Below the pieces are notes generated by a model. It had not been told where the DNA came from, searched no databases, and saw nothing but the letters and a program-made list of their open reading frames with translations. This document shows, one piece after another, positions 1-12,304 of a stretch of 40,497 nt of DNA. Position 1 is the first letter of the stretch; every line of letters starts with the position of its first letter. The translations under genes and the position numbers were made by a program. The stretch is from Welwitschia mirabilis (Eukaryota > Gnetophyta > Gnetopsida > Welwitschiales), in NCBI GenBank assembly GCA_051453625.1, contig JBOZIK010000001.1, positions 151,515,586-151,556,082 on the forward strand, read 5' to 3'.

Positions 1-1961
1 TAAACTCACTCAGTAATAAAAGAACTTAATAACAAAGTAGTATCACTTAAGAATTACTAATATCAAACTAATGTACATTAACAATAAAAGAATGAATAAC
101 TACTTAAATAAATAAAAGCTAAACTTATATAAAGATTAGTAATAGAAGATTAATATGCATTAATAATGAAATAATAAATAACTAATCTTGTACTAAAACT
201 TATAAGATACATTACATTAATAAAGAGAGGTAAAGTTGAATGCACTCCTCAAGTAGCTTTAGAATAAATCTACTCCTAAGGGAGGTTCTTAGAATGCCAT
301 GATATTCTAATGCTTCAAGTCTTTATCCCATATTTTGCTAACTAAAAGATCCATTACAATGGGGGCTCAAAGCCCTTCTATAGATGAGGAAATTCTTGAA
401 TATCTTTGTCATGATGTGGTTAGTAGATGGTTACATAAGGGGGATTACATTTAGGTGGTTACTTAATGAGGAAGTTATAGATTATTTTGACATGTAGCCT
501 TAAAGAAGGATTCTTTGTCTTCTAATGTAAGAACAATGATGACATATCCTTTGAATGATGATGTAGATACTAATCAATGTAATGTCATGTGTTCTCAATG
601 TTATTATTCTTATTACTAACACATGATAATGTGATGTGTTGTTTTGCACTTCTATCATGTGTCATCAAAGTTAAGCTTGAATCTAATTTATTATCTGAAT
701 GAGCTAATAAGTTAAATGTGATAAACTTCCAAAGTAGATGCAAGAACATGAGATTTAATAGATTTTGTCTCAGAATATCGACAGCGTCGGTGGACCTGGA
801 CAGTGGTGCTAGCATTGTTTGCTAGAATTTCTTCATTTTGTATAATGTCTTCTAAAAGGTATAAATAAACCTAATTATGTTATGGAAAGATTCATAACTA
901 TATGAAATATGATAGAATGGTTAAAATACATCATCTTATGATAAACTAATAAGTTTAATTTCTTTTCCTATGCAAAATTAAATAAGTATACTTGCTTATA
1001 ATGTCAAGTTTTATATGTAAACAATTATGACAAAGGGATTTTAATGAAAGCACATTTATAAAATTGTTATATTTACACAATGTATACTTTATTATAATGT
1101 TGTTGGGCATGTATGTCAAGATCAATTCTTCAAATCAAAATGAAATGTTTCTATACATTATCAACAAAAAAATGTACTTTGTAATGATAATACGCATTAT
1201 AGATTTATTAATTTCCTTTAATCATAATTATTTAGATTACGATTGTTCTTAAACCTATTTAAATCCTTATGGGGCTTATATGATTTTAAAGGCTACTAAA
1301 TCAATTAAATATGTACTATTCTTAATTAATTTTTTATACACTAAATTGCTTCTTATACATCTCTTATGGAGAGCTTAAAAAAATGATTAAAATGCACTTT
1401 CATTTTCTTAATTTAATAAATTAATGATTTATTTTTAGTGATATTTAGTTTATTAAAAGTTATTTTGATGCTTTTAGATTTTTTTTAATATTTTTTATGA
1501 CATTATCACTTTTAGTTCCTGTGAATTAATATTCTTATTAACATGCTATTTAAGAGTTGCAATAAATTTAAAAGTGAAAATTTATTTGCATTTTTTAAAT
1601 TAATTATCATCAATGTCATGATTGTATTTTTTTCCCTATTTAGTCATTGTTCTTTAAAATGAAAAGATGCATTATTATTCATAATGCTATTTAAATATTT
1701 ACATCTATTTCTTAAAGAATGGCTAAAAACATGTGTTCATGACACTAGTTTGGGTAAAAGTCTCTTGTCTATGATATGTATTTTCATTAATTCACTAAAA
1801 AATAACTATTTTATTAAATTCCTCTTTTATTCTAAATATAGAAATTACTACATCCACAAAATATGATAGAGGATCTACAAGATTTTCCTCAAATGGTAAT
1901 AGTTCTCATCTTGCTTAATTTTGAAGTAGTTATTTAAAACTAGTAGATCCCTAATTATCTA
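1..1961. other. AT-rich DNA without a supportable gene
   Basis: No reading frame here shows a recognisable domain, and the open frames are short and AT-driven. The base composition suggests decayed transposon sequence. The only standout is a small CpG-containing islet at about 776-812, which on the plus strand reads VDLDSGASI and resembles a retroelement protease active site. It is too short to call. Confidence 0.5.
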
Positions 1962-2104
1962 TTTTAAGGTAGTTATTTGTAACCATCATACCATAACTAA
2001 AATTTTATACATTTTAGGGGAAATGTTGACTAGTATGGTATACTAAAAAAATAATTTTTGTAATCATAGTTAGTCCTAAATTCTATTAATAACTACCATA
2101 AAAG
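1962..2104. mobile_element. Candidate MITE-like fold-back element
   Basis: The left arm at 1962-1978 contains GGTAGTTATT, and the right arm at 2088-2104 contains AATAACTACC. The two 17-base arms pair with about three mismatches across a 143-base span. Inside, CATACCATA on the left faces TATGGTATA on the right, which extends the fold. There is no coding capacity. The size and terminal inverted repeats suit a miniature inverted-repeat element, but AT-rich DNA gives chance palindromes and no target-site duplication was established. Confidence 0.35.
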
Positions 2105-2334
2105 TATTTTTCCTTATAGTTTAAATACCTACTACACAAGAAATACTCTAAAGCTAGACTAGTGAGATGTATACAAACCTCACAAGAATTTAATGTTAAA
2201 ATTAAGAATAACAAAGAAGCTAAAATATAGTTATTAGCAAGTTTTCTAGCATTGGAACTTGGTATTTATCCCCTTTAGATTTAGCTTTGATAAATGAATT
2301 ACACCTAATAAATACATTCTAGCTTTATAAGTAT

Positions 2335-3580
2335 ATCCTTAATATGATAATATACTTAATTATCTTATCACTTATAAACTAATTGATCATTAAAATAGTG
2401 AAGAGTGAAAAGGATTTTTTCATGAAGGAAGTTCGTTCTTTTGGGATGATCCTTACATTTTCAAATGCTGATTCAACTAGACCATTCATATCTTATTTCA
2501 AATATAAAACTTTAACTGTCTTAAATCATACATAATAGATTATTTGAAGATCATTTTTCTATCAAAATGATGTCTCATAAAATCCTTTAATCCATTCTTT
2601 ATTAGTAAATTCTTTTTAAAGATACCTAAGGATATTGTAAAGCCTATAATAAACCTTAATGCTTAGTTAGCATTAGAAAGAGAGATAAGATACCCTTTCA
2701 ACTATTCTTTAGATTAAGAAATATAAAGTCTAAGATATATATTTTTTTAGGATTTCTTCTCAATCTTTTAGATACTTATTTATATTTATTTATTTATATT
2801 ATGTCACTCAAAGATATGAAGCTATTCCAAATAAAACTAATGATGGTAGAGTTGTTATGTAATTCTGATAGGAATATATCATTTCCCACTCCTGCCATTC
2901 TAAAGGTGTTATTAGTAATGGAGGAACTTATTTTTCTAATAAAATACTAAACAAATTAATCAAAAATATAAAATAGACCATAATATTATAACAACATATC
3001 ATCCATAAACTAATAACCAAGTAGAGGTTACTAATCAAAACTTAAAAGAAATTCTTTAGAAAATAGTAAAATCAAATAGGAAAGGTTTATCCTCCTCCTT
3101 TATGAGTCTCTCTAGGCCTATTAAACTACCTATAAAACCTTTTTTGGAATGCCATCTAACTAACTTATATTTTAAAAATCTTATTACCTTTCCTCAAAAC
3201 TTAAACATATAGTTTTCTAGGCCCTAAATAAGATAAATCAAAATCTAAATAAAGATTTATAAGTTAAGAGATTTAACATAATGCACTTGAATAAATTGTG
3301 AATGATTCTTATTAAAAGTGAGAAAAATACAAAAATAAAGAATGATATCCTATCATAATAAGTACTTTCTTATGAAATTTTTTGAGCCTAAGGACTTGAA
3401 TTTACTATATGATGGAAGACTTCACAAATTTCCTATAAAATGTCTACTTACTTGGACCAGATCATTTAACTTTAAAAGTACTTAGTAATGGTTTTATTAA
3501 GATTCTAATCCTTAAGAATAATCTATTTCATAAATTTAATAGCTTAAAACTCAAACATTTTCATAAATTTATCCCTGTGA
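2335..3580 (+). pseudogene. Decayed Ty3/gypsy (Tat/Athila-type) integrase region of pol
   Basis: This is the end of a retrotransposon polyprotein: the RNase H-integrase linker, the zinc-binding region, the integrase core and the C-terminal tail. I see a linker reading NYLITYKLIDH, then FWDDPYIFK (2439-2465), GGHFSIK, VISNGGTYFSNK (from 2908), YHP*TNNQVEVTNQ (from 2997) and, near the end, LLYDGRLHKFP. The order and spacing fit plant Tat/Athila integrases. Several indels move the reading frame. Stops replace expected Gln or Trp codons, and the catalytic Asp of the ISDGG motif is Asn, so it is inactive. No gag, protease or LTR was recognised on either side, so I treat it as a fragment. It is a different copy from the element at 28.7-39.6 kb. 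Confidence 0.85.
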
Positions 3581-3639
3581 GCCATGACATTCATTCTATT
3601 TCTTTTAGTTAAAACTTTAGTCAATACATCACATAAAAT

Positions 3640-3641
<2 letters not shown>

Positions 3642-3703
<62 letters not shown>
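3642..3703. repeat. (GT)n microsatellite, 31 units
   Basis: A perfect GT repeat runs straight into an assembly gap, so its true length is unknown. The short Cys/Val and Thr/His open frames over it are artefacts of the repeat. Confidence 0.97.
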
Positions 3704-3814
3704 NNNNNNNNNNNNNNNNNNNNNNNNNNNNNNNNNNNNNNNNNNNNNNNNNNNNNNNNNNNNNNNNNNNNNNNNNNNNNNNNNNNNNNNNNNNNNNNNN
3801 NNNNNNNNNNNNNN
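3704..3814. other. Assembly gap of 111 N
   Basis: Undetermined bases follow directly after the GT microsatellite. The gap was probably caused by the repeat. Confidence 0.99.
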
Positions 3815-4668
3815 AAATTAATATCACTTAAAAATTAAGCTTTGGAAATATTAAGTTTGAGGATTTATTCTTGGTGTTCTAACTATGTAGATCATTTAAT
3901 TCATCATATAAGACATTAATATTTTAAGAACCTTCTACTCTTGATTTGATTAGGGATTAATTATATAAAGGAACTATTAAGAAATAAGTTCATTCTTTGT
4001 TATGCATATCATACCAAATATTCTATGTAAATTTAGATGTGATTATGATATTAGATGAATTTAAAGTAATTTTAAAAGATATGAGATTTAGTACTCTAAA
4101 GAAATAGCTAAAGATCTCTATATTAGATTAAAAAAATAAAAAATTAAAATTGGAATTAAAAAAATAAGAGAGATATGCTCACATAAGTAAGATACACATT
4201 GTATGTGTAGAAGACATCCATAATACTCACTCATACGATGAAAAAGATACATAATGCATATGTTAAAATACTTTTTTGTTATAGTGAAGATACATATTAA
4301 ATATACTAAAGGAATTTATGTGAAAGGTATTTTAATTAAAAAAAGAAGCGGATGGGAAGAGGTAAATATTATATTCATGTGGGGAAAACAAAAAACTCTA
4401 TCTAATGAATACCTCTATATTATATATTTCTACTATGTGAAAGACATACTTTATATGTGTAATATCTTCATTTTTACTAAGAATATATACATTATATAAA
4501 TTAAATATTTTCATATCATCATGATCTTATTATAAGAGTGATATATCTTAACATGTCTCTTGGAAACTACTAATGAAAACTAGATGAGTAACATGGAATA
4601 CTTATGAAAAGTTGATAACTAGCATGGGAGCGTACTAGTTGTACTAGTTTTGAAGAACTAAAACCTCT
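3815..4668. other. AT-rich DNA without a supportable gene
   Basis: No domain, RNA or repeat stands out. The 81-codon plus-strand open frame near 4254-4499 is rich in Ile, Tyr, Phe and Lys as AT-rich noise would be, and has no recognisable motif. Confidence 0.5.
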
Positions 4669-4804
4669 ATAATTATCATTTATCATNNNNNNNNNNNNNN
4701 NNNNNNNNNNNNNNNNNNNNNNNNNNNNNNNNNNNNNNNNNNNNNNNNNNNNNNNNNNNNNNNNNNNNNNNNNNNNNNNNNNNNNNATAATTATCATTTA
4801 TCAT
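4669..4804. other. Assembly gap of 100 N with identical 18-bp flanks
   Basis: The N run is 4687-4786. The 18 bases before it (4669-4686) and after it (4787-4804) are identical, both reading ATAATTATCATTTATCAT. This looks like two contig ends that overlap but were not merged, so the real gap may be zero or negative in length. A true direct repeat is possible but less likely. Confidence 0.9.
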
Positions 4805-6509
4805 GGAGGATGACTAAATAGTATATGGAAACATAAATGTTGACATATTTATGAATATAGTTTAAGCCATATGTGGACATTTTTTATATTACCACATTCA
4901 TGGTCTATTTTGATTTATATCTACTACATTGGATATATTTGTAATTCATGTCTAGTTAACTATTTTACTAATGAAAAAATTAACCTGTAAAAGTAAAGTG
5001 ATTAAATAATGGAAATCCACTACATTGCATGTATACTAAGAATTAGATTAAATCTTATCATAATAATGTTTAAAGTAATAGTTAAAATAAATTACTAAAA
5101 TGTAAAGTTGTCTTTAAAGTTTATTTTATTAATTCACCATTCTATTTTATATATTTTATATTCTTGTAGCATAAAGTCTTTAGCTTAGAAAATAAATGCA
5201 ATTTTAAGCCACTCTTAATTGATAGTATTATAAGTGATGTAATTCAATGATTTAGACTAGATATGTAAAACTAAGTATGAGATATGATTAACTACTCTAT
5301 TTAGAATTGAAACTTTTTAAATACTTATATTTTTATAAACTAAATGAGCTTTAACCTTAAGGTTAAAGATAAAAAATATTAAAGTCCCACCTCATTTTCC
5401 ATCCATTTTTTAGTTTTAAAATTTCCTTTTAAAATCCCAATTCCTAATGCAAAGTCAAGTCATATTAAATAAATATACTAAGAAAATATTTAAATTTTAC
5501 AATTGATTCATGCCCTTATAAATCCTAAATGTTAATTACTAAATTTTGATGAAGGGCTTAGAGTCATCATCTCATCTATAAAAATTAAGTTCGAACTCTC
5601 ATTATAGATAAAATTTTTCCATTTCATAACCAATTCCTTTTCATCCTGAGACATGTAAATTTCATTAAGTCACATACAATTATTTTAACTAGCAACACTG
5701 TCAAATCCACTATATCTATCATTTGTTTCACACACAACACTCTTATCTAAGGCCATGATGTTAGGTAAATCCTAATATTTCATGAGGGAAGGGGAATTTA
5801 GATATATTTTATAGTGGTATACCTCAATGTATGTAAATAAAATGGATTGAGGAGGATGAGGATACTTTATATGAGAAAATGGAAAAACATACTAGCAAGT
5901 GAAGTGAAGGAATTTATTATGATATTCTCTTTGCATGCAAGAGAGTAAAATACTTAGAATAAGAAAAGAAACATTTATGAGTTCTCTCAACTAGATTTAA
6001 TTGTATTAATATGTCCATCACATCTACTTTAATTCCTCGGGATTTAAATTTTTTAAATCTAGGTTTTCATTCCTATATCTTAAAAAACTATCTAGTACTG
6101 TTTTTGAGAATCTTGATGTATAAAGAAGGTACACTTTCTTGTAAAAGTTGATTTAAAAATCAATTAGCATTATCTACATTTATAACTAGAAACGTGTATT
6201 CTTCATCCTTTATACCTGATATTTATGCTTATTTCTTAGCTCTTTTTTTCATTTAAAATAAAAGATATTTTATATAGGTAATCTTATCTTTTATGTACTT
6301 AACAAAATAATGAAAAATACTAATAATATTTCTCATCTCATAATCATAAGTGATATATTTTAGTGTGGTAATAGTAGTAAACCTTTCCATGTTAAGAGTA
6401 AAATAGAATATTTATAAATCACTTTTGTAATAAGTAAATAACAAGAGTAAGGAGGAATAATCACCTAAGTTAGGTTTAAAGAGAATAAGTAATGTCTTTT
6501 AGAGATTAA

Positions 6510-6510
<1 letters not shown>
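4805..6510. other. AT-rich DNA without a supportable gene
   Basis: Nothing coding was recognised. One short segment at about 5551-5650 may be an old tRNA-derived SINE head and is listed separately. Confidence 0.5.
5551..5650 (+). mobile_element. Possible tRNA-derived SINE remnant
   Basis: AAGTTCGAACTC at 5587-5598 resembles the B box of a tRNA-type RNA polymerase III promoter. A degenerate A-box-like GGCTTAGAGTCATC lies about 35 bases upstream. A B box that still contains CpG is unusual in this CpG-poor DNA. No second copy or poly-A tail was seen, so this is a weak call. Confidence 0.25.
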
Positions 6511-6540
<30 letters not shown>

Positions 6541-6551
6541 AAGAAGAAGAA
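6511..6551. repeat. (AAG)n microsatellite, about 13-14 units
   Basis: Uninterrupted AAG repeat of 41 bases. It is not inside a recognisable gene. Confidence 0.97.
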
Positions 6552-9364
6552 TGATCACCACCACTTCCATCTCAATAAAGATTAAAGACTCCAACCCTTA
6601 CCCTCTCCTAAAAGAAAAGAGATTTAATTTAGATAGTACCTATAAGACAAAAGAAATTATATTTAAATGCTTTAAAGAAGGATGAGGAGGAATCATAAGG
6701 TAGTAATCCATAGATTTATTAAGATCTAAAAACTTTAAAGGAGAATAGGAGAAATCACATGGTAATTTTTCCTATCTTATCTTATTACTATTAATCTTCT
6801 TGATTTCTTCTTTATATATGTATCTTCTTTCATGGTAGATAATAGGAAAATGTGTGTTTTTTTCCTTTATTATATAAATTGTTTGTAATATTTCCTATCT
6901 TTCTTATTTTATTTAAATATTTGGGATAACAACTAAATTATTTTTTTAAAAAATCATTTTTCTTAAATTTTCTTAAAAATCAATTAAATTATGTATAAAA
7001 TCATTAATTTTCTTGACTTAAAAATTGAAAATTTTAAAACTAAATAGGATGTTTAAGATGAAAAAGTTTTCTTTAAGTTTTCAATTTTATTATTTAAACT
7101 AAATTTTTTGATAAATGAAGTGCATATGACTACTAATCAAGACTGTCAATTTCATTAATATACTTAGATTTGATTATGAATTAGTAATTCATTTTCTTAT
7201 TTGTGAAAATAGCCTTTATATCACCAAATTGTTTAAAATTTATTAAGGAAATAAGAAATGAATGGTTGAGGCTATGTGTTTACATTTGAATTTTTACATA
7301 TCTAACCCCTAAAATTTAGTAAATAAAAACATTTTTACTATTATAAATACCATATTTTTAGTTAAACTAATGTTAGTCATGTTTTATCCATTAACTTCTG
7401 AAGTTTGTATTAAGAAAGAATAATTTTTAGTATTTTATTTATAGGTTATTATAAGCTTTCTAAACTTCATTGAAGCCAATCTAGTAAAAATAATTAGTGT
7501 CATTATTAGAATAACTAGCATCATTGATGTTACGGGAATATAATTAACCTTACATCCCACTTCCAAACTAGTCTCCAAAGATTAAGGATGAATAATCATA
7601 TCTTAACACTCAAGGATATTTGTTATTACTCAATGTTTGATAATAAGTATGTATAAATGAACATTTATAGCCCTAAGGAGAGCAATATAAGTAGAACCTA
7701 CCTTTAAGATTTAGACAATTAATTCATAATTTATTATTAAATATGATCTAAAATATCATTTATCATCATCAAACATTTATTCTTTATCTATATATTATAA
7801 TTATATAATTATTGATTCAAAATTGCTATGATTTTAATGAAGGCTTGCCTCATTATGAAGTTCTAAGATTTTCTTCTTCTTCTTACGTAAGAGAATTTGA
7901 CTCATGATGCATCTATCTTACTAAAACCTAGTAATTTATCCATATTAATTTTGTATTTGTGTCATTAGTTCATGCACCTAAATCTATGATTAGATTTTTC
8001 TTTGTCCTTCAATCATTAATTCAAATAATATTACAAGTTATGCAATAGTTTATTCTAGATGTTTTTTCATATTTCTTTCTTAGATCAATTTCTTTAATTC
8101 TTTGTTAGGGTTTATGTGATTGATATATTAGTTTATGATATCTTCCATGCCATTCTAATATTTGAGTCATTTCATTGAGAAGATGAAAAATTTATAATAC
8201 ATATACTTTAATTATATTTAGAATTTGTAGTGAACATATTTTTTCTTGTCTATGAATCCAAGTTGTACCAATCATGATGTCTTTTACCTAACTATGTTTT
8301 AATTGATATATTTTCTTATAAGTAGTCATTCCTATTTCTCAGAAAGAGATGTCTAATCTATTGAATTTAATACTCTTTAAATAATTTTCAAATCCCTTTC
8401 TACTTAAATCTATAATTGAAATTTTTTTATACCTTTTAGACTTTGAAATACATCTATAGCCTTCATGAAAGAACAATAATTAGGATTAAATATACTATAA
8501 TTTTATGCCCTAATTTCATTATTTAAAACTACTACCCATACCTTAATACCTAGGAAATATCATTCAAAGATTACAAATTATAATAAAACTCAAGGCATAA
8601 TCATTGCATGAACTTATTTATGTGCTTATCAATTTTAAGGTTTATTAAATCCATCAATATAGAACACAATAAAATAATGTCATGATTAATATAATACAGT
8701 TGATTATTATCCACTTGTCTTTCAAACCCTATTAAACATTTATTTTCTTTTTTATATTCTATATTTATAAATTTGATAGATCTTGAAGTTAATAAACATG
8801 TGAATAAGTACATGCACTCTTATTTATAAATTAAAAAGCATGAAAACGTATATTTCACTCTATCTTAACCTTTATCCTTCTTGATATTTGTAAAAGTGCT
8901 TAGTTTATAAAATATTCATTTAATTCTTTGTTGGAATAGAAAATAATTATCTCATTGTAATACAGGGAATTTTTGAAATCAATACATAGGAAAGTTTTAT
9001 TCTTTTAATGCATATTACACATTTTTTAATGCATATTTTGAATTAATCAAATATGGTTATAAGCCTATGAAATATTAAGAAGTAACTAGCATGAAAACAT
9101 GATGCATGTAATTAACATTGCTAATTAGAGTAAGTAAATTACTCACTCTATGTAGGTGCATGATTCATAAATATTATGTATTCTTGTCATTCATACATCA
9201 ATGTCACTTATTAGTTAAGCTTAACCAACTTATCAATAACCAACCTTGTTTAATTCAATGCAATCAATCTTAAGAAGTTTAATATAATAATATTATGTTA
9301 TGGATAAAATGATGTACATGGTCTTTGAGAAATTAGATTAAGAATATTTGGTCTATTATTTACT
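6552..9364. other. AT-rich DNA without a supportable gene
   Basis: Only short AT-driven open frames occur, for example the minus-strand one at 8601-8813, with no recognisable domain. The right end, from roughly 8.9 kb, may be the 5' part of the LTR-like sequence whose TATA box lies at 9365. Confidence 0.5.
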
Positions 9365-9373
9365 TATAAATAG
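9365..9373 (+). promoter_or_regulatory. TATA box of an LTR-like sequence
   Basis: TATAAATAG is followed by GATGCCCTACCTCTC, the usual look of a plant LTR promoter and transcription start. A C/T-rich segment and a repeat array come next. LTR ends and a primer site were not found, so the element is not classified. Confidence 0.4.
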
Positions 9374-9487
9374 ATGCCCTACCTCTCTTGAAAACAAATT
9401 TTTTATCATTATGCAAGTTCATGCTATCAAATTCCCTTCTCATTCTTATACATTCTTCTCTTCTCATGCTCTTGATTTTGAGTAAGG

Positions 9488-9574
9488 GAGCTTAGAGCTT
9501 GGAGCTTAAAGCTTGGATTTTAGATCTTATAGCTTGGATAGCTTGGATCGTGAGCTTAGATCTTGAATCTTGAA
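9488..9574 (+). repeat. Degenerate GAGCTTGGA-type short repeat array
   Basis: The core GCTTGGA or GCTTAGA recurs about eight times in under 90 bases, with spacing of roughly 8-15 bases. It lies about 115 bases downstream of the TATA box at 9365, so it would sit in the 5' transcribed part (R/U5) of the putative LTR. Confidence 0.6.
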
Positions 9575-11998
9575 ACTAAAGAGATTAAAAATTATGAAAT
9601 CTTCGTCAATCTCCATCAAATACTAGTATCTTAACAGTACTTTTTAAAGTAGGCTTCCTTTACTTAATTTGTTCCTATGTTGTTTATTTCTCTCAAGAGA
9701 ATTAGTGTCATAATAGAGTATTGAATTATGCCATTGAATATTCTTATTATGATGTTATTTTGTTAAAATTATCCCTTCCATTAATTTCAAACTAAAAATA
9801 TGGATAGATTTAAAGGATCTCTTTACATGCTTAATTGATGAGGTTACTAATGGAAAGTTTTAGCTAAGTGACAAGTGTTCACTATAATATTTTAGTACCC
9901 ATGTTGCATTATGAATTAAAATATTTTGATAGTTGTATTATGCATCATATGTGCATTATAATCCTATTATTATAATCCTCAATCTCATTCACATTAGGCA
10001 GTCCTTCATGTCAACTCGAAGGCTTGTTTACTTTGGTTAGTTATAAATTAATCTTGTGCATTGATTTTTTTTTTATTAAGATAGATTTCCATTAGTTAAA
10101 ATTTATTTTTAAATTAAATATAATAATTATATTAGGTATTTAAATTAGTTTTATCTACTATAGTTACTTAGATTTATTTATGAATCTTGATAACTAAAGT
10201 TCCTTTTTTTAAATGGTAACATAGGTTTAAAATACCCTGACTTATTAAATATAGATCAAAATTTAATGATATTTTTTTTATAATCATAATTTTGATTTAA
10301 AATTAAAAAATTTAAAAATAGTAATTTTCTAAGATATAATAAAATTTTAGATTTAACCCATAAACATGTAAAAATTAATTGTAGAAAATAGAAAGTAATT
10401 AGTTTTAGAATATAAAATTAATATTAGGCATTTTTAATAAATAAATAGTCTAGATTATAGATAATTGAATATTATTTCTAGAGAATTCTTAACCATGTAA
10501 AAATTCAAAGTACTTTGAAAGGTATGATCTTTTTAATGGAGTGTAGTATTACAACTACTCGAAACATTTAGACAAATTTTAATGCTTAAACTACGATTTT
10601 AGAAAATATTTCTATATAAATCTAAACTTCATAGAGTATTAAAATATGATTTTAGAAAATATAGAAAATTTGAGGCAATTTCTTATGCTTAAAGTATGAT
10701 TTTACAAAATCTTTGAAGATTATATTATGAGGTTAATTTAATTTAAAAATATTATAATTAAAAATAATTAATTACTAATTTTTAGTTGCAATGTCTATTA
10801 AAAGAATTAAAAATTTATAATTAATATTATTAATTATAGAAATTTTATTTTATAAGATTATAATTAAACTAATTTTATGTTGTATTAGTTTTTCTAAATG
10901 TTTTTTTCGATAAAGTATGATTTATGCCTTTCTTATTAAGGCCTCTTCTCTTGAAGAGTAGGCATATTTCTTGTTTAATATAAATTAGATTTGTATAATT
11001 AATAATTTAAGGATTTAGTAAGTTAATGTTATTTTAATTTTGTAATATTACTAATGCTTTTCATATATATGTAAAATCTTCCTCTTCTTTACTTTCTTAT
11101 ATTTTAATCCATACCTTTAGAAATTTATGTAGGTTTTTACTTTAGCAATCTAGTTAACTCAATTAGTTACTGTGATTTTTGCCATATTTATTTGTTTCAT
11201 TTTATAGTTACATGAGTTTTAAGTAAGCACTCTATCATGTTTTAATTTTTCTCTCATTAGTCATGTTATCATGTTAAAATTTACTAGTTTAACTTATAGA
11301 AAAAGGGTTTAAAGAAGGCATAGTTTCATGCATAAAATTTTTTTTTTTTTTTTTTAAAAAGACTCTATTGTGATGTATTTGGATGGTACTATTATTAATG
11401 TGGTTATTAAAAATTTTTAAAAATAGACCTTAACTTTTTCAAATTTAATAGTAAATAATAAGTCTTTAAAAGTTTAAATTCTAAAAAACTAAAAATTTGT
11501 TGATTGTACATGATAACAGGTTTCATCCCCACTACATAAAACCTTATTAATAGGAATTTCAAAATAGGCCAATATTTCTAATTATGTTATGAAATAATGA
11601 AACTCAAATCCTTTTTCCACTACTCTTTCATCCAAAAGCTCTAGTCTCTTTTACATGTTAAACCATGTATCATGTTGGATCTTGATAGCTCTAGTAACTA
11701 CCAAAAAAAAAGATTATTATTGGTTCTTAGCTCTATTAGAAACATAAATGAAAAATTATTTTCCAAAAGGAAGTTCTCTCCCTCTAGATGCTTCATTTGA
11801 AAACCAATAAGTAGATTGTAAAAAGTCTTGAAGTTTATGGTTATAATAAGAGTAGTACATTACCATTGCACTCGATTGAGCAAAATAGAGCATTTCCACT
11901 ACATCTATAATGCATAATCAATGCATCACATGATATAGGAAAGGCACTCTATATAGCCTACTAAAAATAATTCCCTAATAAACCATAAGCACACCTAG
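9575..11998. other. Very AT-rich DNA without a supportable gene
   Basis: No domain or RNA gene was recognised. From about 10.0 to 11.5 kb the sequence is dominated by A/T runs, including a T tract near 11,339-11,355. It is probably the decayed interior of repeats. Confidence 0.5.
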
Positions 11999-12304
11999 GA
12001 AGCATTTCAAGCAACAGGATGGACCTTATATGTATTATGTTTAGGAGTGAATGATCTAGAGCTTTCAAAGTGGTTTTTCAAAAACTAAAATGGTAAATCT
12101 ACTAACATAGGTAACACAATCATTTATGTTAATATTCCCTCTATTCGTGATGCAATTACAATAGGGCCTTATGGTATTGAACTAAAGAGAGAAATTCCGA
12201 AAGCTTTATTATGCCATGGTTTAAGAATCTCATTAAATAAAATCTTAAGAGAAAAAGTGAAAGGTACAGGAGGAAATACCTTTTTTAATAGTTTGATGTT
12301 TGGG
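11999..12304 (+). other. Unrecognised open segment, 102 codons with one stop
   Basis: The plus frame reads 102 codons with a single TAA, including SIRDAITIGPYGIELKREIP. The minus strand is also open over 12,169-12,384. Such openness is uncommon here, where stops come about every dozen codons. I do not recognise the product. Sequence on either side to about 12.7 kb has a similar mixed composition and may be retroelement gag or transposase remains. No start or end is claimed. Confidence 0.25.

Noticed and set aside
585-815. Minus-strand 76-codon frame as a gene
   Set aside because: No domain, AT-driven composition, and no supporting context.
3584-3838. Open frames over the GT repeat
   Set aside because: They are simple translations of a microsatellite plus undetermined bases.
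6511-6551. CRISPR-like or regulatory array
   Set aside because: It is a plain AAG microsatellite with no spacers.
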